A stretch of DNA of 25,413 nt from Candidatus Falkowiibacteriota bacterium (GTDB taxonomy: Archaea; Iainarchaeota; Iainarchaeia; Iainarchaeales; GCA-2688035), in the NCBI GenBank assembly GCA_017610485.1, contig JAFCBY010000001.1:1-25413 (forward strand), read 5' to 3'. The notes under the pieces are model-generated. The model searched no databases, was not told the DNA's origin, and was given only the letters and a program-made list of their open reading frames with translations. The position numbers and the translations under genes were made by a program. Below are positions 1 through 8,100 of this stretch, piece by piece. Numbering within the stretch: position 1 is the first letter of the stretch; each line of letters begins with the position of its first letter.

Positions 1-336
1 AGCGGTAACACCATCGTGTTTGCAAAAAAGGTTTTTCAGACTCTTGGAGCAAAAAACGTCACAACTGCAGTGCTTTTCACTAAGAACCGATTTTCTTATT
101 CAGACCCGCATACAGGAAAATTGAGACTTGCCAAGGTAGCCAACGTTATCGGCACGGTAAAGTCAATTGAAAAAAGTGAAGAATTATCGTACTACAAAAA
201 AAGAGCTCTTTTAGGAGTAAGCCTTAAAAAAGCGAGGGGGATGAATCGTGTAAAAAGGACACGTGAGAACGCCAAACAAATTAGGGCGCATTTGAAGGAG
301 ATTGCCCAAGGCAAAACAAGAAGGAAAAGACACTAA
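1..336 (+). CDS. C-terminal part of a phosphoribosyltransferase-like protein (5' truncated by window edge)
   Basis: The frame is open from base 1, so the gene starts outside the window and only 111 residues are visible. They begin SGNTIVFAKKVF, followed by LGAKNVTTAVLFTK. This resembles the end of the PRPP-binding loop and the following helix and strand of purine-type phosphoribosyltransferases (D-D/S-GNT, then GA..V.tAvL..K). The last 45 residues are strongly basic (ending TRRKRH) and do not look like the usual end of that family, so this may be a lineage-specific tail. An internal GTG at 16 is probably not a start. A TATA box lies 43 nt after the stop, so the following block has its own promoter. 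The family call is tentative because the diagnostic acidic pair before SGNT is not in view. Confidence 0.5.
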   Translation, partial: SGNTIVFAKKVFQTLGAKNVTTAVLFTKNRFSYSDPHTGKLRLAKVANVIGTVKSIEKSEELSYYKKRALLGVSLKKARGMNRVKRTRENAKQIRAHLKEIAQGKTRRKRH

Positions 337-378
337 TTCCGTCAATTAACGAAATTGCGCTGTACGATAACCTAAACC

Positions 379-388
379 TTTAAATAGG
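379..388 (+). promoter_or_regulatory. TATA box of the gltA/mevalonate block
   Basis: TTTAAATAGG is a good archaeal TATA element. With the usual spacing of about 26 nt, transcription would begin near 409. That leaves a leader of about 90 nt before the Shine-Dalgarno-preceded ATG at 501. No other good TATA box was seen between here and about 7116. Confidence 0.6.
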
Positions 389-452
389 CTTACCGCTGTT
401 ATTGTGTATCTCTTGTGGCATGAAAAGTACATCTATTGCCACAGGTGTTTGG

Positions 453-485
453 AAAAGTTTTGATGAAACTTTTTTGAAAAGTTTC
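453..485 (+). promoter_or_regulatory. leader with two mutually exclusive hairpins before the gltA start
   Basis: Three segments can pair in two ways. AAAAGTTT (453-460) pairs with AAACTTTT (466-473) across a 5-nt loop. GAAACTTTT (465-473) pairs with AAAAGTTTC (477-485) across a 3-nt loop. The middle segment cannot do both. The downstream arm ends 2 nt before the AGGAG ribosome binding site (488-492), so the choice could affect translation. The stems are AU-rich and individually weak. The repeated GAAAAGT words could instead be protein binding sites. Confidence 0.4.
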
Positions 486-500
486 TTAGGAGTTTTTTTT

Positions 501-1787
501 ATGCGAACAGAGATGCCTTTACTGCCTGTAGACGAAAGAGTGAAGAGCTTTAAGGAAATCGAGCTCGGCTACAGCCTTGAGCAGGCCATCAAGGAGGCCG
601 GCCGATGTTTGCAGTGCAAGAACCCGGTTTGCATTGAGGGATGCCCTGCAAAGGTGGACTGCAAGGCCTTTATTGAGCAGGTTATGCTGGGAGAATTTGA
701 CAAGGCGCTTGAAATAATTGAGGAGAAGAATCCTTTGGCCTCCTTTACAGGCAGGGTCTGTGCAGAGGAAGCACAGTGCGAGGGAGCCTGTGTTCTGGCA
801 AAGAAGAATCAGGCAATTGCAATTAAGGCTTTGGAAAGGTTTGTTTCAGAGCACGGGAAAAACATGTGGAAGCCAGGCAAAGGCAACGGGAAAAAGATTG
901 CGATTGTTGGAAGCGGGCCGGCAGGAATGGCGGCCTCAATAGAGCTCAGGAAAAAGGGATTCGAGGCAGAGGTGTTTGAGGCACTGCCGCAGCTGGGCGG
1001 AATTCTGAGCTGGGGCATTCCAGGATACAGGCTGGACCCAAAGTCTGTTGGGAAAGTCATTAATGACATTAAAAAAAAGGGTGTTGTGTTCAAGGAAAAG
1101 CAGAAGATTGGCCGGCAAAAAAAGTTGTCCGAGCTGATGAAAGACTTTGACGCGGTTTTGCTTGCAATCGGCGAAGGAAAGGCCAAGGATATGGACCTCC
1201 CTGGAATTGAAAAGCAGGGCGTGTTGTACTGGGACAAGTTCCTGCAAGGGTTTGGCGCAGGCGGGAAAAGCTTTGGCAGCAAGAAAGCGGTTGTGATAGG
1301 CGGCGGCAACACAGCATTGGACAGCGCACGCGTTTTGAAGAGGCTTGGCTGCTCAGTAACTGTTGCCTATAGGAGGAACATGCCGTTCATGCCATGCAAC
1401 AAGTCTGAATTTGTTCACGCAATGGAGGAAGGAATTGAGTTCAGGATGCAACTCAAGCCAAAGGCATTTCTGGGAAAAGAAGGGCTTGAAAAAGTGGCAT
1501 TTACCAAAATTGAGATAGAGAAGGAAAGGTTTGTTGACACAAAAGAGGTTGAAGAGCTGGAGGCAGATGTCTGCGTTGTTGCAATAGGCCAGGAGTATGA
1601 TGCAAGTGCAGTGAATGGAACAGAGCTGGAGGGAAAGGCAATCAAGATAAATGGGGTTAAAACAGAGCTCTGGGGAGTGTTTGCCGCAGGGGATTTGGCA
1701 AACGAAGAGAAGACGGTTGTCCACTCAGTTGCCTCTGCAAAGAAGGCAGCTGACGAAATAGAAGCTTATTTGAATGAGAAAAAGTAA
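501..1787 (+). CDS. gltA: GltA/GltD-type NADPH-dependent FAD/Fe-S oxidoreductase (glutamate synthase small chain-like)
   Basis: A 428-residue flavoprotein of the glutamate synthase small subunit/NfnB/sulfide dehydrogenase family, which moves electrons between NAD(P)H and a partner protein or ferredoxin. The N-terminal Fe-S region has Cys36, 39, 44 and 48 (RCLQCKNPVCIEGCP) and Cys87, 93 and 97 (CEGACVL). The FAD-binding motif IVGSGPAG lies near residue 136 and the NADPH-binding motif VVIGGGNTALDSARV near 264. Length matches archaeal family members. I chose ATG 501 because AGGAG lies 8 nt upstream and the family's N-terminus aligns there. TTG 402 and ATG 420 are in-frame alternatives, and ATG 420 lies close to the predicted transcription start. 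The gene ends 18 nt before HMG-CoA reductase, suggesting co-transcription. Whether it makes glutamate, serves as a transhydrogenase or supplies reductant to neighbours cannot be decided here, as no large glutamate synthase subunit is present. Confidence 0.88.
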   Translation: MRTEMPLLPVDERVKSFKEIELGYSLEQAIKEAGRCLQCKNPVCIEGCPAKVDCKAFIEQVMLGEFDKALEIIEEKNPLASFTGRVCAEEAQCEGACVLAKKNQAIAIKALERFVSEHGKNMWKPGKGNGKKIAIVGSGPAGMAASIELRKKGFEAEVFEALPQLGGILSWGIPGYRLDPKSVGKVINDIKKKGVVFKEKQKIGRQKKLSELMKDFDAVLLAIGEGKAKDMDLPGIEKQGVLYWDKFLQGFGAGGKSFGSKKAVVIGGGNTALDSARVLKRLGCSVTVAYRRNMPFMPCNKSEFVHAMEEGIEFRMQLKPKAFLGKEGLEKVAFTKIEIEKERFVDTKEVEELEADVCVVAIGQEYDASAVNGTELEGKAIKINGVKTELWGVFAAGDLANEEKTVVHSVASAKKAADEIEAYLNEKK

Positions 1788-1805
1788 TGTATTAGGTGTG
1801 TTTTG

Positions 1806-3098
1806 ATGGCAGGAAGCGAGATATCGGGATTTTACAAGAAAGGCCTTGAGGAAAGGCTTGCCCTGGTGAAAGAATTTGCAGGCCTGAGCGAAGAGGACAT
1901 TGCCGAACTAAAGAAGTATGGGGCAATGTCCTTTGAAATTGGGGACAGGATGGTTGAAAATGTTATTGGGACGCAGCAGCTTCCGCTCGGGATTGCGACC
2001 AACTTTTTGATTAACGGAAAGGACTATTTGGTGCCAATGGCCGTTGAAGAGCCAAGCATTGTTGCCGCCGCATCCAAGGCGGCAGGCATTGCCAGGGCTT
2101 CAGGCGGCTTCAAGGCAGAGGCAAGCCCCCCTGTAATGATTGGGCAAATTCAGCTTGTGAAGGTTCCAGACGTTGAAAAGGCGATTAAGGAAATTGAAAA
2201 GCACTCAAGGGAGATAATTGACCTGGCGAACGAGGCAGATCCTGTCCTTGTGAAGTTTGGCGGCGGGGCAAAAAAGATTGAGACAAGGGTTTTGGAAACA
2301 GAAAGGGGAAAGATGGTGATTGTACATCTGCTTGTGGACGTAAGGGACGCAATGGGGGCAAACGCTATAAACACAATGGGTGAAAAGATCGGCCCAAGGA
2401 TTGAAGAGCTTACAGGCGCGGAAGTAAGGCTGAAGATTATCACCAATTTGGCAATTTACAGGACTGTGAAGGCAAAAGCTGTTTTCACGAAGAAGGTCCT
2501 TGAGGAAAGCTTTAGGGAAGGGAATTTCAAGGGCGAAGAAATAATTGAACGCATTCTGGACGCACACCACTTTGCCGCAAACGATTCTTTTAGAGCATGC
2601 ACAACCAACAAGGGAATAATGAACGGGATTGACGCGGCTGCAATTGCCACAGGCCAGGATTTTAGGGCCCTGGAAGCAGGGGCACACGGCTTTGCCTCAT
2701 TGAAAGGAAAGTATATGCCGCTTACAAAATACCACAAGGACAAGGAAGGAAACCTAGTGGGAAAAATAGAGCTGCCTGCCGCAGTAGGCCTTGTTGGAGG
2801 TGCAATAAAGACCAGCCCTATTGCAAAGATCGGGGCAAAAATACTTGGAGTTAATACAGCGGGCGAGCTGGCAGAAATACTTGCGGCAGTAGGTTTGGCA
2901 CAAAACCTCGCCGCATTAAGGGTTCTTTCAACTGAAGGGCTTCAAAGAGGCCATATGGGGCTTCATGCAAAAAACATTGCTGTAATGGCCGGCGCAAAAG
3001 GAAAGGAAATTGATGAAGTTGCCGCCAGGATGGCGGAGGAAAAGAATATAAGGGTTGACCGAGCCAAAGAACTTTTAAAAGGGTTCAGGGGCAAGTGA
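1806..3098 (+). CDS. hmgA: hydroxymethylglutaryl-CoA reductase (class II-like)
   Basis: Reduces HMG-CoA to mevalonate, the committed step of isoprenoid synthesis. The 430-residue soluble protein starts its catalytic domain with ENVIGTQQLPLGIATNF, close to the class II (Pseudomonas/Archaeoglobus-like) consensus. Catalytic residues are visible: Glu81/Glu82 in AVEEPSIVAAAS, Lys269 in CTTNKGIMNG, Asp285 in ATGQDFRA, and the catalytic His383 in QRGHMGLHAKNIA. DAMGANAINTMGE is the cofactor-side motif, but NADH versus NADPH preference cannot be read from it reliably. There is no membrane segment, as expected for archaeal enzymes. ATG 1806 is preferred over the adjacent TTG 1803; AGGTG (1794-1798) precedes it. 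It sits between gltA and HMG-CoA synthase, 5 nt from the latter. Confidence 0.96.
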   Translation: MAGSEISGFYKKGLEERLALVKEFAGLSEEDIAELKKYGAMSFEIGDRMVENVIGTQQLPLGIATNFLINGKDYLVPMAVEEPSIVAAASKAAGIARASGGFKAEASPPVMIGQIQLVKVPDVEKAIKEIEKHSREIIDLANEADPVLVKFGGGAKKIETRVLETERGKMVIVHLLVDVRDAMGANAINTMGEKIGPRIEELTGAEVRLKIITNLAIYRTVKAKAVFTKKVLEESFREGNFKGEEIIERILDAHHFAANDSFRACTTNKGIMNGIDAAAIATGQDFRALEAGAHGFASLKGKYMPLTKYHKDKEGNLVGKIELPAAVGLVGGAIKTSPIAKIGAKILGVNTAGELAEILAAVGLAQNLAALRVLSTEGLQRGHMGLHAKNIAVMAGAKGKEIDEVAARMAEEKNIRVDRAKELLKGFRGK

Positions 3099-3103
3099 TT
3101 TTT

Positions 3104-4156
3104 ATGGTAGGCATTGTAGGATACGGGGTTTACGTTCCAAAGTACAGGATAACTGTTGAGGAAATAGCGCGCGTCTGGAAAAAGGACGGCAAGGCAATTA
3201 GTGCCGGCCTTAATGTAAAAGAAAAGGCTGTTGGAAGCTTTGACGAGGACGCCTGCACCATCTCTGTTGAGGCCGCAAGAAGGGCCCTAGCACACTCAGG
3301 AATTTACGCAGCCAACCTCGGCGCAGTCTATGTGGGTTCGGAGTCACACCCTTATGCTGTTAAGCCAACGGCATCCATTGTGGCTGATGCGGTTGGCGCA
3401 AGCCCTGAATTGACTGCCGCAGACTTAGAGTTTGCATGCAAGGCAGGAACAGCCGGCATACAGATGTGCCTAGCCCTAGTTGAAAGCAAAATGCCAGCCT
3501 GGATAAAGTACGGGATGTCAATTGGGGCTGATACAGCACAGGGAAGGCCAAATGATGCTTTGGAGTTTACTGCCGCGTCAGGCGGAGCCGCGTTTATTGT
3601 GGGAAAGAAAGAGGATGAGGTAATTGCGGAGGTTTTGGACACATACAGCTATACAACTGACACACCGGACTTTTGGAGAAGGCAGCACGCCGAATTCCCA
3701 AGGCACGCCGGAAGGTTCACCGGGAAGCCCGCGTACTTTAAGCATGTGATTGCAGGGGCAAACGGAATAATGAAAAGGGTCAACATGAAGCCAAGCGACT
3801 TCGATTATGCCGTGTTCCACCAGCCAAACGGAAAATTCCCGATAAGGGTTGCGAAACAACTTGGCTTTGAGAAAAAGCAGATAGAACAGGGCCTGACCAC
3901 ACCGCTGATTGGAAACACTTACTCAGGAAGCATGATGATTGGCCTTGCCTCTGTGCTTGACAAGGCAAAGCCAGGTGAAAAGATTCTGGCAGTCAGCTAT
4001 GGAAGCGGGGCAGGAAGTGACGCATTTGTGTTAGAGGCAACCAAGAACATTAGCAAAAAGAGGCCGAAGAAAACGGTGTTCGACATGTTTGAAGAAAAGG
4101 AATACATTGACTACGCAGAATACGTCAAGTTCAGGAAAAAGCTGAAAAGCTTGTGA
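3104..4156 (+). CDS. hydroxymethylglutaryl-CoA synthase (archaeal type)
   Basis: Condenses acetyl-CoA with acetoacetyl-CoA to HMG-CoA. It has 350 residues, the normal archaeal length and shorter than eukaryotic or bacterial forms. The catalytic triad is in the expected places: Glu80 in YVGSESHPYAVKP, Cys112 in EFACKAGTAG and His239 in VFHQPNGKFP. ATG 3104 gives the expected MVGIVGYGVYVPKYRI start, with AGGGG 12 nt upstream. The in-frame GTG 3095 overlaps the reductase stop and is a weaker alternative. In characterised archaea this enzyme forms a channeling complex with thiolase and a DUF35 protein, and those two genes follow directly here. Confidence 0.96.
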   Translation: MVGIVGYGVYVPKYRITVEEIARVWKKDGKAISAGLNVKEKAVGSFDEDACTISVEAARRALAHSGIYAANLGAVYVGSESHPYAVKPTASIVADAVGASPELTAADLEFACKAGTAGIQMCLALVESKMPAWIKYGMSIGADTAQGRPNDALEFTAASGGAAFIVGKKEDEVIAEVLDTYSYTTDTPDFWRRQHAEFPRHAGRFTGKPAYFKHVIAGANGIMKRVNMKPSDFDYAVFHQPNGKFPIRVAKQLGFEKKQIEQGLTTPLIGNTYSGSMMIGLASVLDKAKPGEKILAVSYGSGAGSDAFVLEATKNISKKRPKKTVFDMFEEKEYIDYAEYVKFRKKLKSL

Positions 4157-4199
4157 GTGGGGATTCAGAAGAAAACAACATTCCCTGGAGGCTAAAAGA

Positions 4200-5372
4200 A
4201 TGAGAAGCGTTTCAATTATTGGTACGGGATGTACTGTCTTTGGCGAGCACTGGAACAAGAGCTTTAGGCAGCTTATAGCGGAGGCAGGCATTGAAGCCAT
4301 TCAAAATGCCGGTGTAGAAGGCAAGGACATAGAGGCATTGTACGGCGGAAACATGGCTTCCGGACGTTTTATTGGCCAGGAGCACGTTGGTGCTTTGATT
4401 GCGGACCAGCTTGGGCTGAATCCAATTCCTGCAACCAGAGTAGAGGACGCATGCGCCTCAGGCGGCGTTGCCCTAAGGTCTGGATACATGGCAATTAAGT
4501 CAGGAGAATATGACGTTGTGGCAGTTGGCGGAATTGAGAAGATGACAGATGTCGGAACCGACCAGGCAGCCATTGCGCTGGGCGGGGCCGGAGACCAGGA
4601 AACAGAGCTGTTTCACGGGGCAAGCTTCCCTGCACTTTACGCACTAATGGCTCGCGCTCACATGAACAAGTTTGGGACAACGGAGGAACAGCTTGCGGCC
4701 GTTTCAGTCAAAAACCACAAGAACGCAATGCTCAACCCAAAGGCACAATTCCACAGGGAGATAACGGTTGCAGATGTTATGAAAAGCAGTTACATTGCCT
4801 CTCCCCTGAAATTGCTGGACTGCTCTCCCATAACAGACGGGGCGGCGGCAGTCATTCTCTGCGAGACAGAGAAGGCCAAAGAAATTTGCGAGCAGCCAAT
4901 CGAGATTATTGCCTCAGGGCAGGCATCAGACACACTTGCCTTGCCCGGCAGGAAAAACTTGTATGAAACAATGGCTGCAAGGGTTGCCGCAAAGGCTGCC
5001 TTTGAGAAAGCCAAGCTAACGCCAAAGGACATAGACTTTGCAGAGGTCCACGACTGCTTCACTATTGCGGAAATTCTCGCAATTGAGGCAATCGGGTTCT
5101 GCGAGAAAGGAAAGGGCGGGCCGTTCACAGAGCAGGGAAAGACAGCTTTGGACGGGGAAATCCCGGTGAATGTTTCCGGCGGGCTCAAGGGAAAAGGCCA
5201 TCCTGTTGGGGCAACAGGGGTTGCCCAGGCTGTGGAGGCATGCATCCAGCTTCAGGGAAAGGCCGAGAAGAGGCAGGTAAAGGACGCAAAGATCGGCCTG
5301 GCCCACAATGTTGGGGGCAGTGGTGCAACGGCAACAGTTCACTTATTCAAGGCAGCGGAGGGGAGGAAATGA
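4200..5372 (+). CDS. acetyl-CoA C-acetyltransferase (archaeal/SCP2-like thiolase)
   Basis: Makes acetoacetyl-CoA from two acetyl-CoA, feeding HMG-CoA synthase. This 390-residue thiolase carries the nucleophile Cys85 in EDACASGGVALRSGY, the conserved EVHDCFTIAEI and KGHPVGATG motifs, and NVGGSGATA at the C-terminus. The classical second Cys is replaced in that last motif, as in SCP2-like and archaeal thiolases. GGAGG (4187-4191) lies 8 nt before ATG 4200. The stop overlaps the start of the DUF35 gene (ATGA), which implies translational coupling and equal stoichiometry in the thiolase/HMGCS/DUF35 complex known from methanogens. Confidence 0.95.
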   Translation: MRSVSIIGTGCTVFGEHWNKSFRQLIAEAGIEAIQNAGVEGKDIEALYGGNMASGRFIGQEHVGALIADQLGLNPIPATRVEDACASGGVALRSGYMAIKSGEYDVVAVGGIEKMTDVGTDQAAIALGGAGDQETELFHGASFPALYALMARAHMNKFGTTEEQLAAVSVKNHKNAMLNPKAQFHREITVADVMKSSYIASPLKLLDCSPITDGAAAVILCETEKAKEICEQPIEIIASGQASDTLALPGRKNLYETMAARVAAKAAFEKAKLTPKDIDFAEVHDCFTIAEILAIEAIGFCEKGKGGPFTEQGKTALDGEIPVNVSGGLKGKGHPVGATGVAQAVEACIQLQGKAEKRQVKDAKIGLAHNVGGSGATATVHLFKAAEGRK

Positions 5373-5770
5373 ACGGAGCACTACCCCTAATTTGGAGAAA
5401 GTTTGGCGAAAGATACGACCTTGACGGCAATTTCTGCGAGACGTGCGGAACGGCATTCTTCCCGGCAAGGCCTGTTTGCCCGAGCTGCAGAAGGCGCGGA
5501 AAACTCGTTCCAAAAAAGATGCCAAAGACAGGCAAGATTGTCTCATTCACAGAGGTCTTTACCGGCCCGGCCGGCTTCGAGCACGAAACACCCTACTTCA
5601 TCGCAATCGTGGAGCTTGACAACAAGGCAAGATTGCTTACTCAGATCGTTGATTCGGAGAAGGAAAGGGTGAAGATTGGCGCAAAGGTGGGAAAGGTCTT
5701 CAGGAAGATTTCCGACATTGACCCAGAGGGGCCGATAGCGTACGGGTATAAATTTAAGGTTGTTTGCTAA
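5369..5770 (+). CDS. DUF35 OB-fold/zinc-ribbon protein, scaffold of the thiolase-HMGCS complex
   Basis: A 133-residue protein with a zinc ribbon (Cys23, Cys26, Cys37, Cys40 in CETCG...CPSC) followed by an OB-fold domain (GKIVSFTEVFTGPAG onward), the DUF35 architecture. In archaea such proteins bridge acetoacetyl-CoA thiolase and HMG-CoA synthase and share the CoA site. Gene order thiolase-DUF35 right after the synthase fits that role. The start ATG 5369 overlaps the thiolase stop by 4 nt, with GGAGG 7 nt upstream. A longer reading from 5240 would only repeat thiolase sequence in another frame and is not supported. Confidence 0.93.
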   Translation: MNGALPLIWRKFGERYDLDGNFCETCGTAFFPARPVCPSCRRRGKLVPKKMPKTGKIVSFTEVFTGPAGFEHETPYFIAIVELDNKARLLTQIVDSEKERVKIGAKVGKVFRKISDIDPEGPIAYGYKFKVVC

Positions 5771-5785
5771 TTATACTGGTGAAAT

Positions 5786-7117
5786 ATGGCCAAAAGCATT
5801 AGAAAGAAGGTCTTCAAGGCAATGGGCGTTGAAGGGCATGGAAAGCTTGCAGGGCAAAGCAGGCGTGACGTGCAAAGGCATTTTGGGCCGTATGAAGGGC
5901 GAAAGTATCCCTCAAGAATGTCAAGCGATGCAAGCCGCGTTCCAATAGAATTTGGGGCAAGGCAATGGGGCCACATTGACTTCATGAGGAAGGCTTTGAA
6001 AAGCCCGGCATTGGCAAGGGAAATTGCTCGTGACCCTTTGGCAAGAATAGAGTTTGAAAGGGCTTTGTTTGACGCTCTCCAAGAAAGGGCTTTGAAAGCC
6101 TATGCAGGGGAATGGAATTCCCTAAGCCCAAAGGCGATTTCAACCCTTATTGGAAGAGCGAAGAAAAGCGCTTCAAAGCCCACTCCACAGATTGCAAACG
6201 AGCACAATGGGGCAATGATTGCGAGGGAGGCAATGGCAAAATTGAGAAAAGGGAAAAGTGTTACGATTGTTGACCTGGGCACAGGTGGCGGCGGAACAAT
6301 AATGCCTGCAATCAATTCAATTCCAACAGAATTCAGAAAGAATGTGAGAGTGGTGCTTGTTGATGTAATGTCTAAGGGCCTGAAAAGCACAAAACAAAAG
6401 CTTCGAAGAAAGGGGCTCAATGGAAAAGACCAGGTAATCACAATCAGGGAGAATCTTGCAAGGCTCATGCAAAATGACAAGATTGCCCAGCTGTTTGGAA
6501 CAGCAGACATTGTGACAGGCGGGGCCTCACTGCACCACGTTGCGGCAATAGAGCCAACATTTAAGGGCGTAAAAAGGCTGTTGAAGAAAGGAGGCTCTTT
6601 CATCTTTTGGGACTGGGGACACGCAGCATGGAGGGCCCCAAGGCTTGTTATTGCGCCAGAGGGCGCCAAAGTGGACAGATTCGGAAGGTTTTATGAAAGG
6701 GGCGCAAGGACAAGGCACGCAGAAAAGAGAACGGCTTTTGTAAGCAGGGGCAGGATTGCTGGGGTGCAGGGAAAAAGCCCGACAGAGCTGAAGACTGTGA
6801 GGGACATGTTTTCAACGTGGATTTCACTCCTGCATTTTCCAAAGCAAAGACAGGCCGAATTCCTCAAATGGTTTGACAGAAAGGCTGCAAGAGGCGAACC
6901 AATAGAATTTGGAGAGTACTTGAAAAAGCTTGAGGGAAAAAGACTTGAGCAGGGGATGCCACAGGCGGAAATACAGTACTGGGAGGGGCACAGGCCGCCC
7001 CAATTGTACCACGAGGCCATGGCAAGGGTTGGCCTTATTGGAGGAAAGGAAAGACCATTCACCATTTACCCAACGGCAAACAGCCTGCTCTACCAGATGA
7101 AAGTGACTAAAAGTTGA
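5786..7117 (+). CDS. SAM-dependent methyltransferase-like protein of unknown substrate
   Basis: A 443-residue protein. Residues about 155-290 form a class I methyltransferase core: motif I VDLGTGGGGTIMP near residue 162, an acidic end to strand 2 in VVLVDVMSKGL, and ADIVTGGASLHHV as motif IV. About 150 residues of basic, helical sequence precede the core, and roughly 150 residues follow it, with conserved-looking WEGHRPPQLYHEAMARVGL near the end. I do not recognise the specific family or substrate. It lies 15 nt after the DUF35 gene and 44 nt before mevalonate kinase, on the same strand and inside the isoprenoid block, so a role linked to isoprenoid or lipid metabolism is an inference from position only. 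There is no membrane segment. Confidence 0.82.
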   Translation: MAKSIRKKVFKAMGVEGHGKLAGQSRRDVQRHFGPYEGRKYPSRMSSDASRVPIEFGARQWGHIDFMRKALKSPALAREIARDPLARIEFERALFDALQERALKAYAGEWNSLSPKAISTLIGRAKKSASKPTPQIANEHNGAMIAREAMAKLRKGKSVTIVDLGTGGGGTIMPAINSIPTEFRKNVRVVLVDVMSKGLKSTKQKLRRKGLNGKDQVITIRENLARLMQNDKIAQLFGTADIVTGGASLHHVAAIEPTFKGVKRLLKKGGSFIFWDWGHAAWRAPRLVIAPEGAKVDRFGRFYERGARTRHAEKRTAFVSRGRIAGVQGKSPTELKTVRDMFSTWISLLHFPKQRQAEFLKWFDRKAARGEPIEFGEYLKKLEGKRLEQGMPQAEIQYWEGHRPPQLYHEAMARVGLIGGKERPFTIYPTANSLLYQMKVTKS

Positions 7118-7127
7118 TATTTTAACC
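7116..7127 (+). promoter_or_regulatory. possible internal promoter before mevalonate kinase
   Basis: GATATTTTAACC lies in the 44-nt gap before mevalonate kinase. It would place a start near 7147, giving a short leader that includes GGTGG (7151-7155) six nt before ATG 7162. The element is only a moderate TATA match, so read-through from upstream is equally possible. Confidence 0.3.
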
Positions 7128-7161
7128 TTTTTGAGGGGCAATTTTGTATAGGTGGTTCTTA

Positions 7162-8100
7162 ATGGCAGAAGGAAAGGGATTTGGAAAAACTATTCTTTTC
7201 GGCGAGCACTTTGTTGTATACGGCTTGCCGGCGATAGCCTCTGCGCTGGGCAGTGTAACAATTGCAAAGGTTGAGAAGGCAGAGAAATTCGAGTTCTTGG
7301 ACGAAAGGCCTGAAACCCCTGGTTATAAGGAAAAGAAAAAGGGAGAAATTGAAAGACAGCTGGATTCCCTACTAGAGCAATTCAAACTGGACAAAGAAGG
7401 AAACTCGGTGAAAATTACTCTCTCAGGAAACCTTATATGCAATTCAGGGGTGGGAGCAAGCGCTGCACTAGCTGCATCGATTTCCCGCGCCCTGAATGAA
7501 TTGCTTGGCCTTGAAATGAGCGACGACCAAATAAACAAAGCGGCTTTTATAGCAGAAGAAGCAGGTTCTGGAACGGCCTCAGGAATTGACAATACCACCT
7601 CAGTGTACGGTGGCTTTCTAACATTTGAGAAGAATTTAGAAGGCGGGCCCAACACTATTGAAAGGCTTTCAGTTCAAAACCCTGTTGAAATAGTTCTGGC
7701 CACTACAGGAATAACACAGGAAACAAAGGTTGTTGTAGGGGCTGTAAGGGCAAAAAAGGAAGCAGACCCCGAGTGGTTTGAACAGATTTGCAAGCAGTAC
7801 AGAGAAGTGTTTGACAAAGGGCTTGAGGCAGTGAAGAAAGGAGACCGGGAAGAGGTAGGCAGGCAAATGGACAAAAACCAGGAAATCCTGAGGCAAATAG
7901 ATGTCTCTTGCGACGAGATTGAAGAGATTGTCAAGACCGCAAAGGAAGCAGGCGCGATTGGCGCAAAGCTCACAGGGACAGGAAGAGGCGGCTATGTCCT
8001 GCTTTTGACGCCAGGAAAAGAGCTGCAGGAAAAGGTTGCAAAGGCAGTTGAAGAAAAGGGATACAAAACCCTGAAGACTAAGGTTGGATTAAGCAAATGA
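7162..8100 (+). CDS. mvk: mevalonate kinase (GHMP family)
   Basis: Phosphorylates mevalonate to mevalonate 5-phosphate using ATP. The 312-residue protein has the GHMP layout: N-terminal KTILFGEHFVVYGLPAIA, glycine/serine phosphate loop ICNSGVGASAALAAS around residue 95, the catalytic-Asp motif GTASGIDNTTSVYGG and C-terminal KLTGTGRGGYVLLL. The phosphate loop departs from the usual PxGxGLGSSAA (no Pro and a changed middle), as does the last motif (usually TGAGGGGC). Other GHMP kinases remain possible, but GEHFVVYG plus the pathway context favour mevalonate kinase. ATG 7162 follows GGTGG by 6 nt; the in-frame codon at 7144 is an unlikely start. The stop overlaps the UbiX-type gene by 4 nt. Confidence 0.9.
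   Translation: MAEGKGFGKTILFGEHFVVYGLPAIASALGSVTIAKVEKAEKFEFLDERPETPGYKEKKKGEIERQLDSLLEQFKLDKEGNSVKITLSGNLICNSGVGASAALAASISRALNELLGLEMSDDQINKAAFIAEEAGSGTASGIDNTTSVYGGFLTFEKNLEGGPNTIERLSVQNPVEIVLATTGITQETKVVVGAVRAKKEADPEWFEQICKQYREVFDKGLEAVKKGDREEVGRQMDKNQEILRQIDVSCDEIEEIVKTAKEAGAIGAKLTGTGRGGYVLLLTPGKELQEKVAKAVEEKGYKTLKTKVGLSK

Noticed and set aside
402..500. N-terminal extension of the GltA-type protein from TTG 402 or ATG 420
   Set aside because: The extension reads through the hairpin repeats, does not align with family N-termini, and a good AGGAG site precedes ATG 501. ATG 420 is not fully excluded because it lies near the predicted transcription start.
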